Shown: positions 46,253-54,149 of the stretch, in pieces
Position numbering within the stretch: position 1 is the stretch's first letter
Layout of the letters: each line of letters begins with the position of its first letter
NCBI GenBank assembly: GCA_002702065.1
Contig: NZXX01000008.1
Location: 1 to 64,000, forward strand
Origin: Anaerolineaceae bacterium
Lineage (GTDB): Bacteria; Chloroflexota; Anaerolineae; Aggregatilineales; Phototrophicaceae
Direction of reading: 5' to 3'
Length of the DNA stretch: 64,000 nt
The notes under the pieces: model-generated
Database searches by the model: none
The model's input: the letters and a program-made list of their open reading frames with translations, nothing else
Told to the model about the DNA's origin: nothing
Translations under genes and position numbers: made by a program

Positions 46253-46290
46253 CGTGTTCTGAAATGGCCTGTGCTGCGGAGGGCAGCGAA

Positions 46291-47679
46291 CTAGATGCCG
46301 GAGATTTTCAGGCTGTGGGCGGGCATGTCCGGCAGGTTGGTCAGGTCAATGCGGACATCCGACCCCACCCGCTGCCACGTGAGCGGATCGGACTGCCCCA
46401 GCAGATGAATGGTGCTGTCGGCGGGCACATCCAACCCTTCGATGGTGATCTGGCTTTCCGCCGGTGTGCCCATCAGGGTGGCATACAGGTTGTTATCCGT
46501 TTTGGTGAAGCGCACACCCACCCCCTGCGAGGTTTTGCCCTCGGCGCGGGACCAGGGCCGGGTGCTGAAGATTGCTTCGCCGTTGATCGCCAGCCAATCC
46601 CCCAATGTTTCCAGCCGCTGCTGCTGATTCTGCGGGATGGTGCCGTCCGCCATCGGGCCGACATTGAGCAGAAGATTGCCATTCTTGCTGACCACATCGA
46701 CAAACATGTGGACCAGTGCATCCGGCGCGATCAGTTGTTCATCGCCTTCGTTGCGGTTGTAGCCAAACGAATGCCCGATACCGCGGCAGGTCTCCCATTT
46801 CTTCTCCTGAATTTCGCTGAATGTGCGATATTCCGGCGTGACAAAGTCATAGTGCTGCTTCTTGGGCAGGGTGAAGGATGGCCCGCGCTGCCCCGGCGGC
46901 AGGTCACGCACCTGGGTAAAGCGGTCGTTGATGACGCCATCGGTCACGTTGTTGTAGTAATAAGCGAACAACTCCGGCAAATCGGCATCTGACGGATAGC
47001 CAATGTCGTTCCACAGGATGGCCGGTTGGTACACGTCGATCAGTTCGCGCCAGTGGGCCAGCGAATAGTCGACAAACTCGGGTTCCTCGACGATGGTCCC
47101 GCGTACATCTTCCATGTCTTCGATGCGCGTTTCGTTGAACGCCCAATCGAGGCCGCCGGAATAATACAGGCCCATTTTCATGTTGTGCTGGCGCACCGCA
47201 TCAGTCAGTTCGCCGACCAGATCGCGCTGGGTGAAGTAATTGTCCTTGCGTGGGCAGGGATATTTCGTCGGCCACAGCGTGAAGCCGTCATGATGCTTGG
47301 TCGTCAGGACCACGTAACGCGCCCCCACCTTTTCGAACAACCGCGCCATGTCATTGGGATTCCAGTTCGCCACCGCCTCGTTGAACATCGGCGCAAACTG
47401 ATCGTAATCGAAGTCCGCGCCATAGGTCTGGTTGTGATATTCGCGGGTCGGGCCATCCTCAAACTTGAGCGTATTCAGGTACCATTCGGCATACGAGTTG
47501 TTCTTGAACCACTCGCGCCAGCCGCCGGTCTCCTGAATGGTGCCCAGGTCGCCGCCATGCGCGGCCCAGGCCGGTACGGAATACAGCCCCCAGTGGATGA
47601 AAATGCCGAGTTTGGCGTCGTGATACCACTGCGGCACCTGATGCGATTTGACAGATTGTAGGGTCGGTTCAAAGGTCAT
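46291..47679 (-). CDS. Cytoplasmic alpha-L-fucosidase (GH29)
   Basis: Retaining glycosidase that removes L-fucose from glycans; 462 residues. GH29 hallmarks are WYHDAKLGIFIHWGLYSVPAW at the N-terminus, TTKHHDGFTLWPT (His129-His130), and the nucleophile Asp225 in ILWNDIGYPSDADLPEL. The acid/base residue is not fixed by motif. A C-terminal beta-sandwich follows from about residue 370. No signal peptide, so it works on imported oligosaccharides. It is transcribed alone with its own terminator. Its role fits the nearby sulfatase and importers. Confidence 0.93.
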   Translation of the reverse strand: MTFEPTLQSVKSHQVPQWYHDAKLGIFIHWGLYSVPAWAAHGGDLGTIQETGGWREWFKNNSYAEWYLNTLKFEDGPTREYHNQTYGADFDYDQFAPMFNEAVANWNPNDMARLFEKVGARYVVLTTKHHDGFTLWPTKYPCPRKDNYFTQRDLVGELTDAVRQHNMKMGLYYSGGLDWAFNETRIEDMEDVRGTIVEEPEFVDYSLAHWRELIDVYQPAILWNDIGYPSDADLPELFAYYYNNVTDGVINDRFTQVRDLPPGQRGPSFTLPKKQHYDFVTPEYRTFSEIQEKKWETCRGIGHSFGYNRNEGDEQLIAPDALVHMFVDVVSKNGNLLLNVGPMADGTIPQNQQQRLETLGDWLAINGEAIFSTRPWSRAEGKTSQGVGVRFTKTDNNLYATLMGTPAESQITIEGLDVPADSTIHLLGQSDPLTWQRVGSDVRIDLTNLPDMPAHSLKISGI

Positions 47680-47815
47680 TGTTCAATACTTTCCAATCTC
47701 TGCAAAAACTCATTTACACCTTTGTGGTAAGCATAACACACCCTGCCCGGCCAGTGTATGCCATTGGTGAGCTTTGACAGGCACGTCCTCGAAGCAGCTT
47801 CCTCTAAGGGGGTCG

Positions 47816-48652
47816 CTAATGCCGTTCGCCCGCTTCAATCGAGACAGGCAGCACATTGTCCTGCGGCGGACGCGGGCAGGTGGCATAAGGCGTGAAGGCG
47901 CACGGCGGGTGATAAGCCTTGTTAAAATCCAGCGTGACCATGCCATCGGGCGTCACCGGCGCATACATAAAGCGCCCTGCCCCATAGGTGGATTGCCCGC
48001 TGGTCTGGTCCTTAAAGACAAACCACACTTCGTCCCCCGCTGCACCGGCTGCAAAGGCTTCCAGCGCGAACGACTGGCCGTTCAGTTCAAATTCCACCCG
48101 GCCCGGATTGCCCATCGGCGCAATCTGCCCGACGGAATTAATCACCTGAAGGACGCGCGCCGGCGTATGCAGAATCAGTTTGCCAGTCACGCAGTAAGCC
48201 GGATCAATTGCGAACCAGTGCCGCCCCTCAAATTCCAGCCGCGCCGGGTTCGTCGTGTCCCGCGCACGCACCCCATACTGATCGCCCCGTTTGATCACAT
48301 AAAAAGTAATCGTGCCGACCTTCACCAGAGACGGCCCTGCTTTATCATGGTCATCACGCAGCAGCGTGGTCGCTATCGGCGCATCATCCACCGTGACGGC
48401 CACATCCGGCTCGGCTGCAAACGACGCTGTACCATCCTGCAACGTAATCACGCCGATCCGTCCGGGCGCATTCGGCAGCGGAATATCAGACCCCGGGTCC
48501 GACCCCACCGTGTTGCGGCCTTCACTCAGCCAGTAGAGGCCGATCAGCGCGAGCCAGCCATCTTCAGCCCGCAGCCGTTCCTCTATGGTCTGCCGCCACT
48601 GGTTGATTTCAGCCGTATAGGCGGGTGATTGCGTGTCCGTTCCAGACGTCAT
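47816..48652 (-). CDS. DUF1684 family protein
   Basis: 278 residues from ATG 48652, eight bases after GGAG; the upstream ATG at 48682 is less likely. The DUF1684 pattern is visible: EINQWRQTIEERLRAEDGWLALIGLYWLSEG, then GSDPGSDIPLPN, and the C-terminal PPCAFTPYATCPRPPQDN. The family is found from bacteria to archaea without an assigned activity. Adjacent to but separated from the fucosidase gene (136 bases), on the same strand. Confidence 0.88.
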   Translation of the reverse strand: MTSGTDTQSPAYTAEINQWRQTIEERLRAEDGWLALIGLYWLSEGRNTVGSDPGSDIPLPNAPGRIGVITLQDGTASFAAEPDVAVTVDDAPIATTLLRDDHDKAGPSLVKVGTITFYVIKRGDQYGVRARDTTNPARLEFEGRHWFAIDPAYCVTGKLILHTPARVLQVINSVGQIAPMGNPGRVEFELNGQSFALEAFAAGAAGDEVWFVFKDQTSGQSTYGAGRFMYAPVTPDGMVTLDFNKAYHPPCAFTPYATCPRPPQDNVLPVSIEAGERH

Positions 48653-48739
48653 CCGTATATCTCCGGGGGTATGTACGTTCAAAGCTGACAGAAGGGTACG
48701 TCAAATATACGGGTTGGTCAATGCAGCCATGTCTGGCGC

Positions 48740-48767
48740 TTGACGAACAGCCCAAAAGCTGTAGAAT
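48740..48767 (+). promoter_or_regulatory. Strong promoter for a leaderless small reading frame
   Basis: TTGACG (48740-48745), a 16-base spacer and TAGAAT (48762-48767). Transcription would begin about seven bases further on, at or next to the ATG at 48775, so the small frame would be read from a leaderless mRNA. Confidence 0.65.
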
Positions 48768-48774
48768 TCGCAGC

Positions 48775-48888
48775 ATGAACGCATTTCGTATGCTCATCAC
48801 CCACCCGAACCAAAGCTGTTGTCCTGTTACAACCTGTCGTTGTGAAGGGATTTCGTGTCGTCTGCCTCTGGTGTGTAGCGTTCGCTAA
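48775..48888 (+). CDS. 37-codon cysteine-rich reading frame, candidate leader peptide
   Basis: ATG 48775 to TAA 48888 encodes 37 residues, six of them Cys (positions 15, 16, 21, 23, 28 and 34, all TGT codons), including a tandem Cys-Cys. There is no ribosome site, but a good promoter ends seven bases upstream, as in leaderless mRNAs. An intrinsic terminator begins 23 bases after the stop, and an ABC transporter operon follows. The form is that of a cysteine-sensing leader: slow decoding of Cys codons when charged Cys-tRNA is scarce would change the RNA fold. GAAGGG inside the frame (48844-48849) can pair with CCCTTC (48916-48921) of the terminator stem. It may instead encode a real small Cys-rich protein, perhaps metal-binding. 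Confidence 0.45.
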   Translation: MNAFRMLITHPNQSCCPVTTCRCEGISCRLPLVCSVR

Positions 48889-48911
48889 TTTGAAACCAGT
48901 TCCGGTTGAAG

Positions 48912-48937
48912 AAGCCCCTTCGAGGGGTTTTTTGTTT
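48912..48937 (+). terminator. Intrinsic terminator (candidate attenuator) before the transporter operon
   Basis: CCCC-TTCGA-GGGG hairpin, extendable by A-T and G-U pairs at its base, followed by TTTTTTGTTT. It lies between the Cys-rich frame and the permease start at 49043, so it can stop or regulate read-through into the transporter genes. Confidence 0.8.
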
Positions 48938-49042
48938 GCTGTCGCATAACCATTGATAACCGGTCAGACCGCTTGGAGTAGATTTGAGGGCAGCGAGTGT
49001 TTATACTTGACGCGCCCTGAGTATTTTGCGCGAAGGATTCAT

Positions 49043-50017
49043 GTGATTCGTTTCATCATCCGTCGTCTCTTGCAGGCCATCCCGCTGTTACTGGTCATCT
49101 CGCTGCTGACGTTTGCGATTATCGAAATCGCGCCCGGCGACGCAGCCCAGATGTACATCGACCCGGAAAAAGGGACCGACCCGGCCTACATCGAGCAGAT
49201 ACGCCAGAACCTCGGCCTCGACCAGCCGGTGCATGTGCGCTATCTATCCTGGCTCGGTCAGACATTGTCCGGTGATTGGGGCTTTTCGTTCCGCAGCCGG
49301 CGCGCTGTCACGCTGGAGGTCGGGGACCGTTTGCCCAATACGCTGCTGCTGGGCGGCACGGCGCTGGCGCTGTCGTTTGTGCTGGCCGTGCCGATTGGCG
49401 CGCTGTCGGCCCTCAAACGCTATACATTCATCGACTACACGGTGACGACACTGTCGCTGGTGGGCATCTCGATACCGATTTTCTGGGTGGCCCTGCTGTT
49501 CGTTCAGATCTTTGCCATCCAGCTGGATTGGTTCCCGGCGTCGGGGATGCGGTCCGTACGGCAGCAGTATGAGGGGTGGCAGTCCGTGATGGATGTGCTG
49601 CATCATATGATCTTGCCGACAACGGTGCTGGCCCTCGCCCAGATCGCCAGCTGGTCGCGCTATCAACGCTCGGCACTTCTGGACGTACTGGGGCAGGATT
49701 ACATCCGCACCGCGCGGGGTAAGGGGATGCGTGAACGGCGCGTCATCGTACTGCATGCGCTGCGCAACGCGCTCATTCCCATGATTACGATTGTCGGCAT
49801 TTCCGTGCCCGGTGTGGTGACGGGTGCCTTCCTGACAGAGACGATTTTTAGCTGGCCGGGCATTGGCAGGCTGGGTGTAGAAGCCGTCAGCGGGCGCGAT
49901 TATCCGGTGATTATGGCGGTGACCATGCTGTCGGCCCTGCTCATCATTATCAGCAGCCTGCTGGCCGATATTACCTACGCCTGGGCCGACCCAAGGATTC
50001 GCTATGAGCAGCGCTAA
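49043..50017 (+). CDS. ABC transporter permease, DppB/OppB/GsiC type
   Basis: 324-residue permease starting at GTG 49043 with GAAGGA before it; the nearby ATG is out of frame and stops at once. VIRFIIRRLLQAIPLLLVISLLT begins the first helix. QNLGLDQPVHVRYLSWLGQ is the usual periplasmic motif, and TARGKGMRERRVIVLHALRNA the docking loop. The stop overlaps the next gene by 14 bases. The upstream 48653-49042 stretch holds the Cys-rich frame and terminator. Confidence 0.9.
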   Translation: MIRFIIRRLLQAIPLLLVISLLTFAIIEIAPGDAAQMYIDPEKGTDPAYIEQIRQNLGLDQPVHVRYLSWLGQTLSGDWGFSFRSRRAVTLEVGDRLPNTLLLGGTALALSFVLAVPIGALSALKRYTFIDYTVTTLSLVGISIPIFWVALLFVQIFAIQLDWFPASGMRSVRQQYEGWQSVMDVLHHMILPTTVLALAQIASWSRYQRSALLDVLGQDYIRTARGKGMRERRVIVLHALRNALIPMITIVGISVPGVVTGAFLTETIFSWPGIGRLGVEAVSGRDYPVIMAVTMLSALLIIISSLLADITYAWADPRIRYEQR

Positions 50018-50897
50018 TTCCACCATGCCCCGCTCCCTCAACGCGGACCAACGCCGTGATGAAGCCCGCAGCTGGCGATTGTTCCGGCGTCACCGGCTGG
50101 CGTTTTTCAGTGCGCTGCTGCTGATCGTGTTCATCGGTGCTGCCCTCTTTGCCGACCAGATCACGCCCTACGACCCCAACGCAACCAATACGAGCTATGC
50201 CGGGGGTAAACCCCAACCGCCATCCTACGAATATGCGCTGGGGACGGATAACTACGGGCGCGATTACCTGTCGCGCACCATCAGCGGCGTGCGCGTATCG
50301 CTGTTTGTGGGCATCAGCGCGGTCGCTTTTCAACTGCTCGTCGGCGTGACACTCGGCGCGGTGGCCGGTTACTTCGGTGGCTGGCTGGATAACCTGTTGA
50401 TGCGCATTACCGATATTTTTCTGGCGGTGCCGGCGTTCATGCTGCTGCTGATCCTGGCTGGCATTCTGGGCGGGTCGCTGCTGGCGCTGATCTTTGCCAT
50501 TGGCGTCCTGAACTGGATGACAGTGGCGCGGCTGGTACGCGGTCAGTTTTTATACCTGCGCGAACAGGAATTTGTGCTGGCCGGGCGCTGCATCGGCGCG
50601 TCGGACTGGCGGCTGATCACGCAGTATTTACTGCCCAACACGCTGTCACCCATTATTGTGGCGGCGACCCTTTCTGTTCCCAGTGCCATCCTGACCGAAT
50701 CCGCGCTCAGCTTTTTGGGGCTGGGTGTGCCGCCCCCCAACGCCAGCCTGGGCAATATGCTGGGCGGCGCGCAGCAGTGGATTCGCTCGGCATGGTGGAT
50801 GTGGATCGTGCCCGGCGCGACCATTTCGCTGATCGTGCTGGCATTCAACTTTCTTGGCGATGGCTTGCGGGATGCACTTGACCCGCAGTTACGATAG
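50004..50897 (+). CDS. ABC transporter permease, DppC/OppC/GsiD type
   Basis: 297-residue permease, coupled to the preceding one. The first helix is HRLAFFSALLLIVFIGAALF, then LGTDNYGRDYLSRTI, LAGRCIGASDWRLITQYLLP as the EAA-type loop, and ESALSFLGLGVPPP. Followed by 80 bases and the binding-protein gene. No ATPase gene follows or precedes, so the complex must borrow ATPases from elsewhere (for example those at 35142-37131). Confidence 0.9.
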   Translation: MSSANSTMPRSLNADQRRDEARSWRLFRRHRLAFFSALLLIVFIGAALFADQITPYDPNATNTSYAGGKPQPPSYEYALGTDNYGRDYLSRTISGVRVSLFVGISAVAFQLLVGVTLGAVAGYFGGWLDNLLMRITDIFLAVPAFMLLLILAGILGGSLLALIFAIGVLNWMTVARLVRGQFLYLREQEFVLAGRCIGASDWRLITQYLLPNTLSPIIVAATLSVPSAILTESALSFLGLGVPPPNASLGNMLGGAQQWIRSAWWMWIVPGATISLIVLAFNFLGDGLRDALDPQLR

Positions 50898-50977
50898 GGA
50901 TAAACGATGGCATTGTGTCGTTACCGTCATCATTCCCATTTCGCGTTCGATTGGCTCATCCTTAAGGAGGAACCTAC

Positions 50978-52561
50978 ATGCGTAAACTGAGCCTGTTATT
51001 GATTTTACTGGTGGTTCTTGGTCTGTCATCCCTGACCGTGATGGCACAGGACGACAGCACTTTCATTGTGCAGTCCAACGGCGACCCACAGACCCTCAGC
51101 GGCCTGTATGCCAACGACGGCAACAGCCTGTCGGTGGTCACCTACATCGTCGAACCGCTGATTCTCGGCGGCGAAAACTGGGGTGATTCCATCGAACCCG
51201 CCCTGGCCGAAAGCTGGGAAGTTTCCGACGACGGGTTGGAATACACCTTCAACCTGCGTCATGGTGTGAAGTGGCATGACGGCGAGGAATTCACCGCCGA
51301 AGACGTGCTGTTCACGTATGAAGCGGTGCTGCTGGAAGAAAACGCCATCGACTGGCGCTCCAACCTGATTCAGAATGGCGAGCCGTTCCAGTTTGAAGTC
51401 GTGGATGACTACACCTTCAAGGTGATCCTGTCGCAGCCGGACGCCACCGTGCTGACCGCGCTGAGCATCCCGATTGTGCCGGCGCACGCCTTCGACAGCC
51501 TGAACATGATTGATGCGCCGTTCAACACCGCCCCCATCGGCACTGGCCCCTACCGCTTTGTCGAATGGAACACCGGTGAGAACGTGATTCTGGAAGCCCA
51601 CACCGACTACTGGCGTGGCGCACCGAACATTGGCCGTCTGGTCGTCAGCTTCATCAGCGGTGTCGAAAACATCGCCAATGCCCTGCTGGCCGGTGAGGTC
51701 GACTTCGCCCGCATCGACGGCGCGGATCTGTCCCCATTCCAGGACAACCCGGATTTCAGCATCGTCGAGGCCCCGCGCGACCTGATGCGCTATGTCGGCT
51801 TCAACGTCCAGAGCGAACAGTACAGCGACCCGGCCCTGCGGCGTGCCCTGGCAACCGGGCTGGACCGTCAGGCCGTGATTGATGCGGTGGCCGGTGGTTA
51901 TGGTATCCTGCCGGATTCCGTGTTCAACCGTTCCGTCTTCATCTACGAAGAAGGCCGCAACGAACAGTATCCGTTCGACCCCGAAGCCGCCCGGCAGCAG
52001 CTGGCCGACCTGGGTTGGACCGACAGCGACGGCAATGGTTTCCTGGATAAAGACGGTCAGGAACTGACGATGGACCTGGCCTACCTGGGCACATGGTCAC
52101 TGATGCAGGGCATCTCGCCCATCGTCTATGACAACTGGCGTGCGCTGGGTGTGAACGTCACACTGGTGCCGCTGGATGATGCCGCCGCCAACACCGAAAT
52201 CTACGACAACCAGAGTACGGAAAAGTCGTATGATGCCATCCTGGGTGGCTGGGGCCTGTTCGGGCCGGAACCGGATCACTACCGCAATTACCTGGCCAGT
52301 GAAACCGGCTTCTTCGCCTACAACAACCAGGAAGTGATCGACATGTTCGCCCAGGGCCGTTCCATCGCCGACCCGGATGAGCGTTACGCGCTGTATTCCG
52401 AGGTGGACGCGCTGCTGTGGCAGGATCTGCCGCTGATCCCGATCTTCCAGCCGATTGGTGTGTTCGTCTTCCGGTCGGACCTGAACCTGGAAGAAGCGGA
52501 AATCAATGGGACCTTCCTGACCGGGTTGAAGCTGCCCGGCAACGCCTACTTCACCGAGTAG
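50978..52561 (+). CDS. Sec-exported solute-binding protein, family 5
   Basis: 527 residues with a Sec signal (KLSLLLILLVVLGLSSLTVMA). The SBP_bac_5 core includes LEYTFNLRHGVKWHDGEEFT, IGTGPYRFVEWNTGENVILE and LRRALATGLDRQAVIDAV. The length and core are those of peptide-type (Dpp/Opp/Gsi) binding proteins; it lacks the EAPMLAEMV start of the two sugar-type proteins elsewhere in the window. GGAGG precedes the ATG, and a terminator follows at 52576. Confidence 0.92.
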   Translation: MRKLSLLLILLVVLGLSSLTVMAQDDSTFIVQSNGDPQTLSGLYANDGNSLSVVTYIVEPLILGGENWGDSIEPALAESWEVSDDGLEYTFNLRHGVKWHDGEEFTAEDVLFTYEAVLLEENAIDWRSNLIQNGEPFQFEVVDDYTFKVILSQPDATVLTALSIPIVPAHAFDSLNMIDAPFNTAPIGTGPYRFVEWNTGENVILEAHTDYWRGAPNIGRLVVSFISGVENIANALLAGEVDFARIDGADLSPFQDNPDFSIVEAPRDLMRYVGFNVQSEQYSDPALRRALATGLDRQAVIDAVAGGYGILPDSVFNRSVFIYEEGRNEQYPFDPEAARQQLADLGWTDSDGNGFLDKDGQELTMDLAYLGTWSLMQGISPIVYDNWRALGVNVTLVPLDDAAANTEIYDNQSTEKSYDAILGGWGLFGPEPDHYRNYLASETGFFAYNNQEVIDMFAQGRSIADPDERYALYSEVDALLWQDLPLIPIFQPIGVFVFRSDLNLEEAEINGTFLTGLKLPGNAYFTE

Positions 52562-52575
52562 TCGCATCTTCACCG

Positions 52576-52609
52576 GGGGTCACTCTCCAACGGGTGGCCC
52601 CTGTTTTTT
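52576..52609 (+). terminator. Intrinsic terminator of the transporter operon
   Basis: GGGGTCAC pairs with GTGGCCCC (one G-U) around a 10-base loop, followed by TGTTTTTT. It begins 14 bases after the binding-protein stop. Confidence 0.85.
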
Positions 52610-52848
52610 ATCCGGCCCGCAGCCGATGCATAGTCAAGCCGAGCGCTCTCCATTGAACGTTTCTGCTTCAGTTGAAACTGGGCATCAGCTAAACAGTTAC
52701 ATCTTGATCTGAGCACATTGGATACAGCCATCACACTAGCGGTTCGTAACCAAAACACCCCAGGACACCAAAGTAGTCTCGGTTTGAAGGATCATTTTCG
52801 GTTAGTTGCCTAAATACCTTCGGAATCCGGATTAGAGGGTCTATATCT

Positions 52849-53475
52849 ATGAATGCAAGGCAACTCTTTGAACAAGGTGAAGAGAAACTGGATAAGGGTG
52901 ATACGCTGGGTGCTATAGCTGCCTATCGCCAGTCAGCTACATTAATGGAAACTCCGTGGTCTCTTGAAGGGTTCAAGAGCGCTCAAGACTATGAACGCTT
53001 ACAATTTTTGCGCGAGCTAAAGACAAGACATCCAGAATCCCTGATAGTCTGGATTGCTTATGCCAAATACTTCGAGGATACCAATTTGTATCCCCGTGCC
53101 GTTCAGATTTACACTGAAATACTCGACCTGTTTGGTAGTGATTTGGAAAACGAATTGAATATACGCGGTCGGCGACTAGTTGCTGCGTGCCATTTGCATC
53201 ATAGCCGGGCGAAACGGTCCTGCATAATTGAGGACTTACGACGATTATGGCTGTTGGGAGAGAGCTTTGAAGTTGCTCGCAGGCCGCGTTTCGCTTTTGT
53301 GGCTCGATTACTCGGAAATTTACTTAAGCCCGAAGACGCCGATGTACTGCAAAAGCTATCACAGGATGAACTGTTTCCAGATTCAGTTCGGGAATTGTTC
53401 AGGCTCAGATCTCGTGAACTACAAATGCTGGGCACGGTTTTGGATGAGTTAAAAATTCCCCTTGAATCAGGCTAG
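52849..53475 (+). CDS. Hypothetical TPR-like protein
   Basis: 208 residues, no signal peptide. The first 90 residues read as helical repeats of TPR type (ARQLFEQGEEKLDKGDTLGAIAAYRQSA; then LIVWIAYAKYFEDTNLYPRAVQIYTEIL). The second half is helical with several Cys and Arg and matches nothing I know. The base composition is richer in A+T than the genes around it. It stands alone, tail to tail with the two-component genes; AGAGGG precedes the ATG. Confidence 0.6.
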   Translation: MNARQLFEQGEEKLDKGDTLGAIAAYRQSATLMETPWSLEGFKSAQDYERLQFLRELKTRHPESLIVWIAYAKYFEDTNLYPRAVQIYTEILDLFGSDLENELNIRGRRLVAACHLHHSRAKRSCIIEDLRRLWLLGESFEVARRPRFAFVARLLGNLLKPEDADVLQKLSQDELFPDSVRELFRLRSRELQMLGTVLDELKIPLESG

Positions 53476-53501
53476 CCAGTTGCTTAGCGGCTGGCAGCGA
53501 T

Positions 53502-54149
53502 TCACAGGTTGATGAGGCCCTGCTGGGCGGCGATGCGGACGGCTTCGGTGCGGTTGCCAGCGCCCAGCTTGCCGAGGATGGAACTGACGTGAAACTTGAC
53601 GGTGCGCTCGCTGATGACCAGATCGGCGGCGATCTCCTTGTTTTGCAACCCTTGCGCCAGCAAGCGCAGCACATCCAGTTCGCGAGCCGTCAGGCCTTCG
53701 GAGAGGTCCGGTTCGGCGCGGCCCTCGTTCACCCGGCGCATCAACCGCGAGGCGACAATCGGCTGCAACAATGACCCACCGGACTGCACAACGCGCACAG
53801 CATTGAACAGTTCATCACGCGGCGCACCCTTCAGCAGATAGCCCTGCGCCCCGGCCTGCACCGCATCGAGGATACGGTCATCGGTGTCGAAGGCGGTGAA
53901 CACCAGTACACGGGCGCGCACTCCCTCCTGTCGCAGCCGCTTGAGCACCGCCACACCGTCGAGTTCCGGCATTTCGAGGTCGAGCAGCAGCACATCCGGG
54001 TTGAGCGCCCTGGCCTGCGCGACCGCCTGTGCGCCATCGGCGGCTTCGCCCACCACCTCAAAATCCGCCTGGGTGCTGAGGATCGCCACCAGACCATCAC
54101 GCACCACCGGGTGATCGTCGGCTACCAGTATCTGGATAGGTTTGGTCAT
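53502..54149 (-). CDS. NarL/FixJ-family response regulator
   Basis: 215 residues: a receiver domain with Asp11-Asp12, phosphorylation site Asp57 (VLLLDLEMPELDG) and Lys107-region LLKGAP, then a LuxR-type helix-turn-helix (about 150-212, LTARELDVLRLLAQGLQNKEI and ISERTVKFHVSSILGKL). Its start overlaps the kinase stop by four bases (ATGA), so the pair is co-translated. No target gene can be named. Confidence 0.93.
   Translation of the reverse strand: MTKPIQILVADDHPVVRDGLVAILSTQADFEVVGEAADGAQAVAQARALNPDVLLLDLEMPELDGVAVLKRLRQEGVRARVLVFTAFDTDDRILDAVQAGAQGYLLKGAPRDELFNAVRVVQSGGSLLQPIVASRLMRRVNEGRAEPDLSEGLTARELDVLRLLAQGLQNKEIAADLVISERTVKFHVSSILGKLGAGNRTEAVRIAAQQGLINL

Noticed and set aside
48999..49008. 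GTTTATACTT, identical to a half of the 43267 LacI palindrome, upstream of the 49043 transporter
   Set aside because: The left half does not match (about one base in ten), and the word contains a plain -10-like TATACT, so chance or a weak internal promoter explains it.
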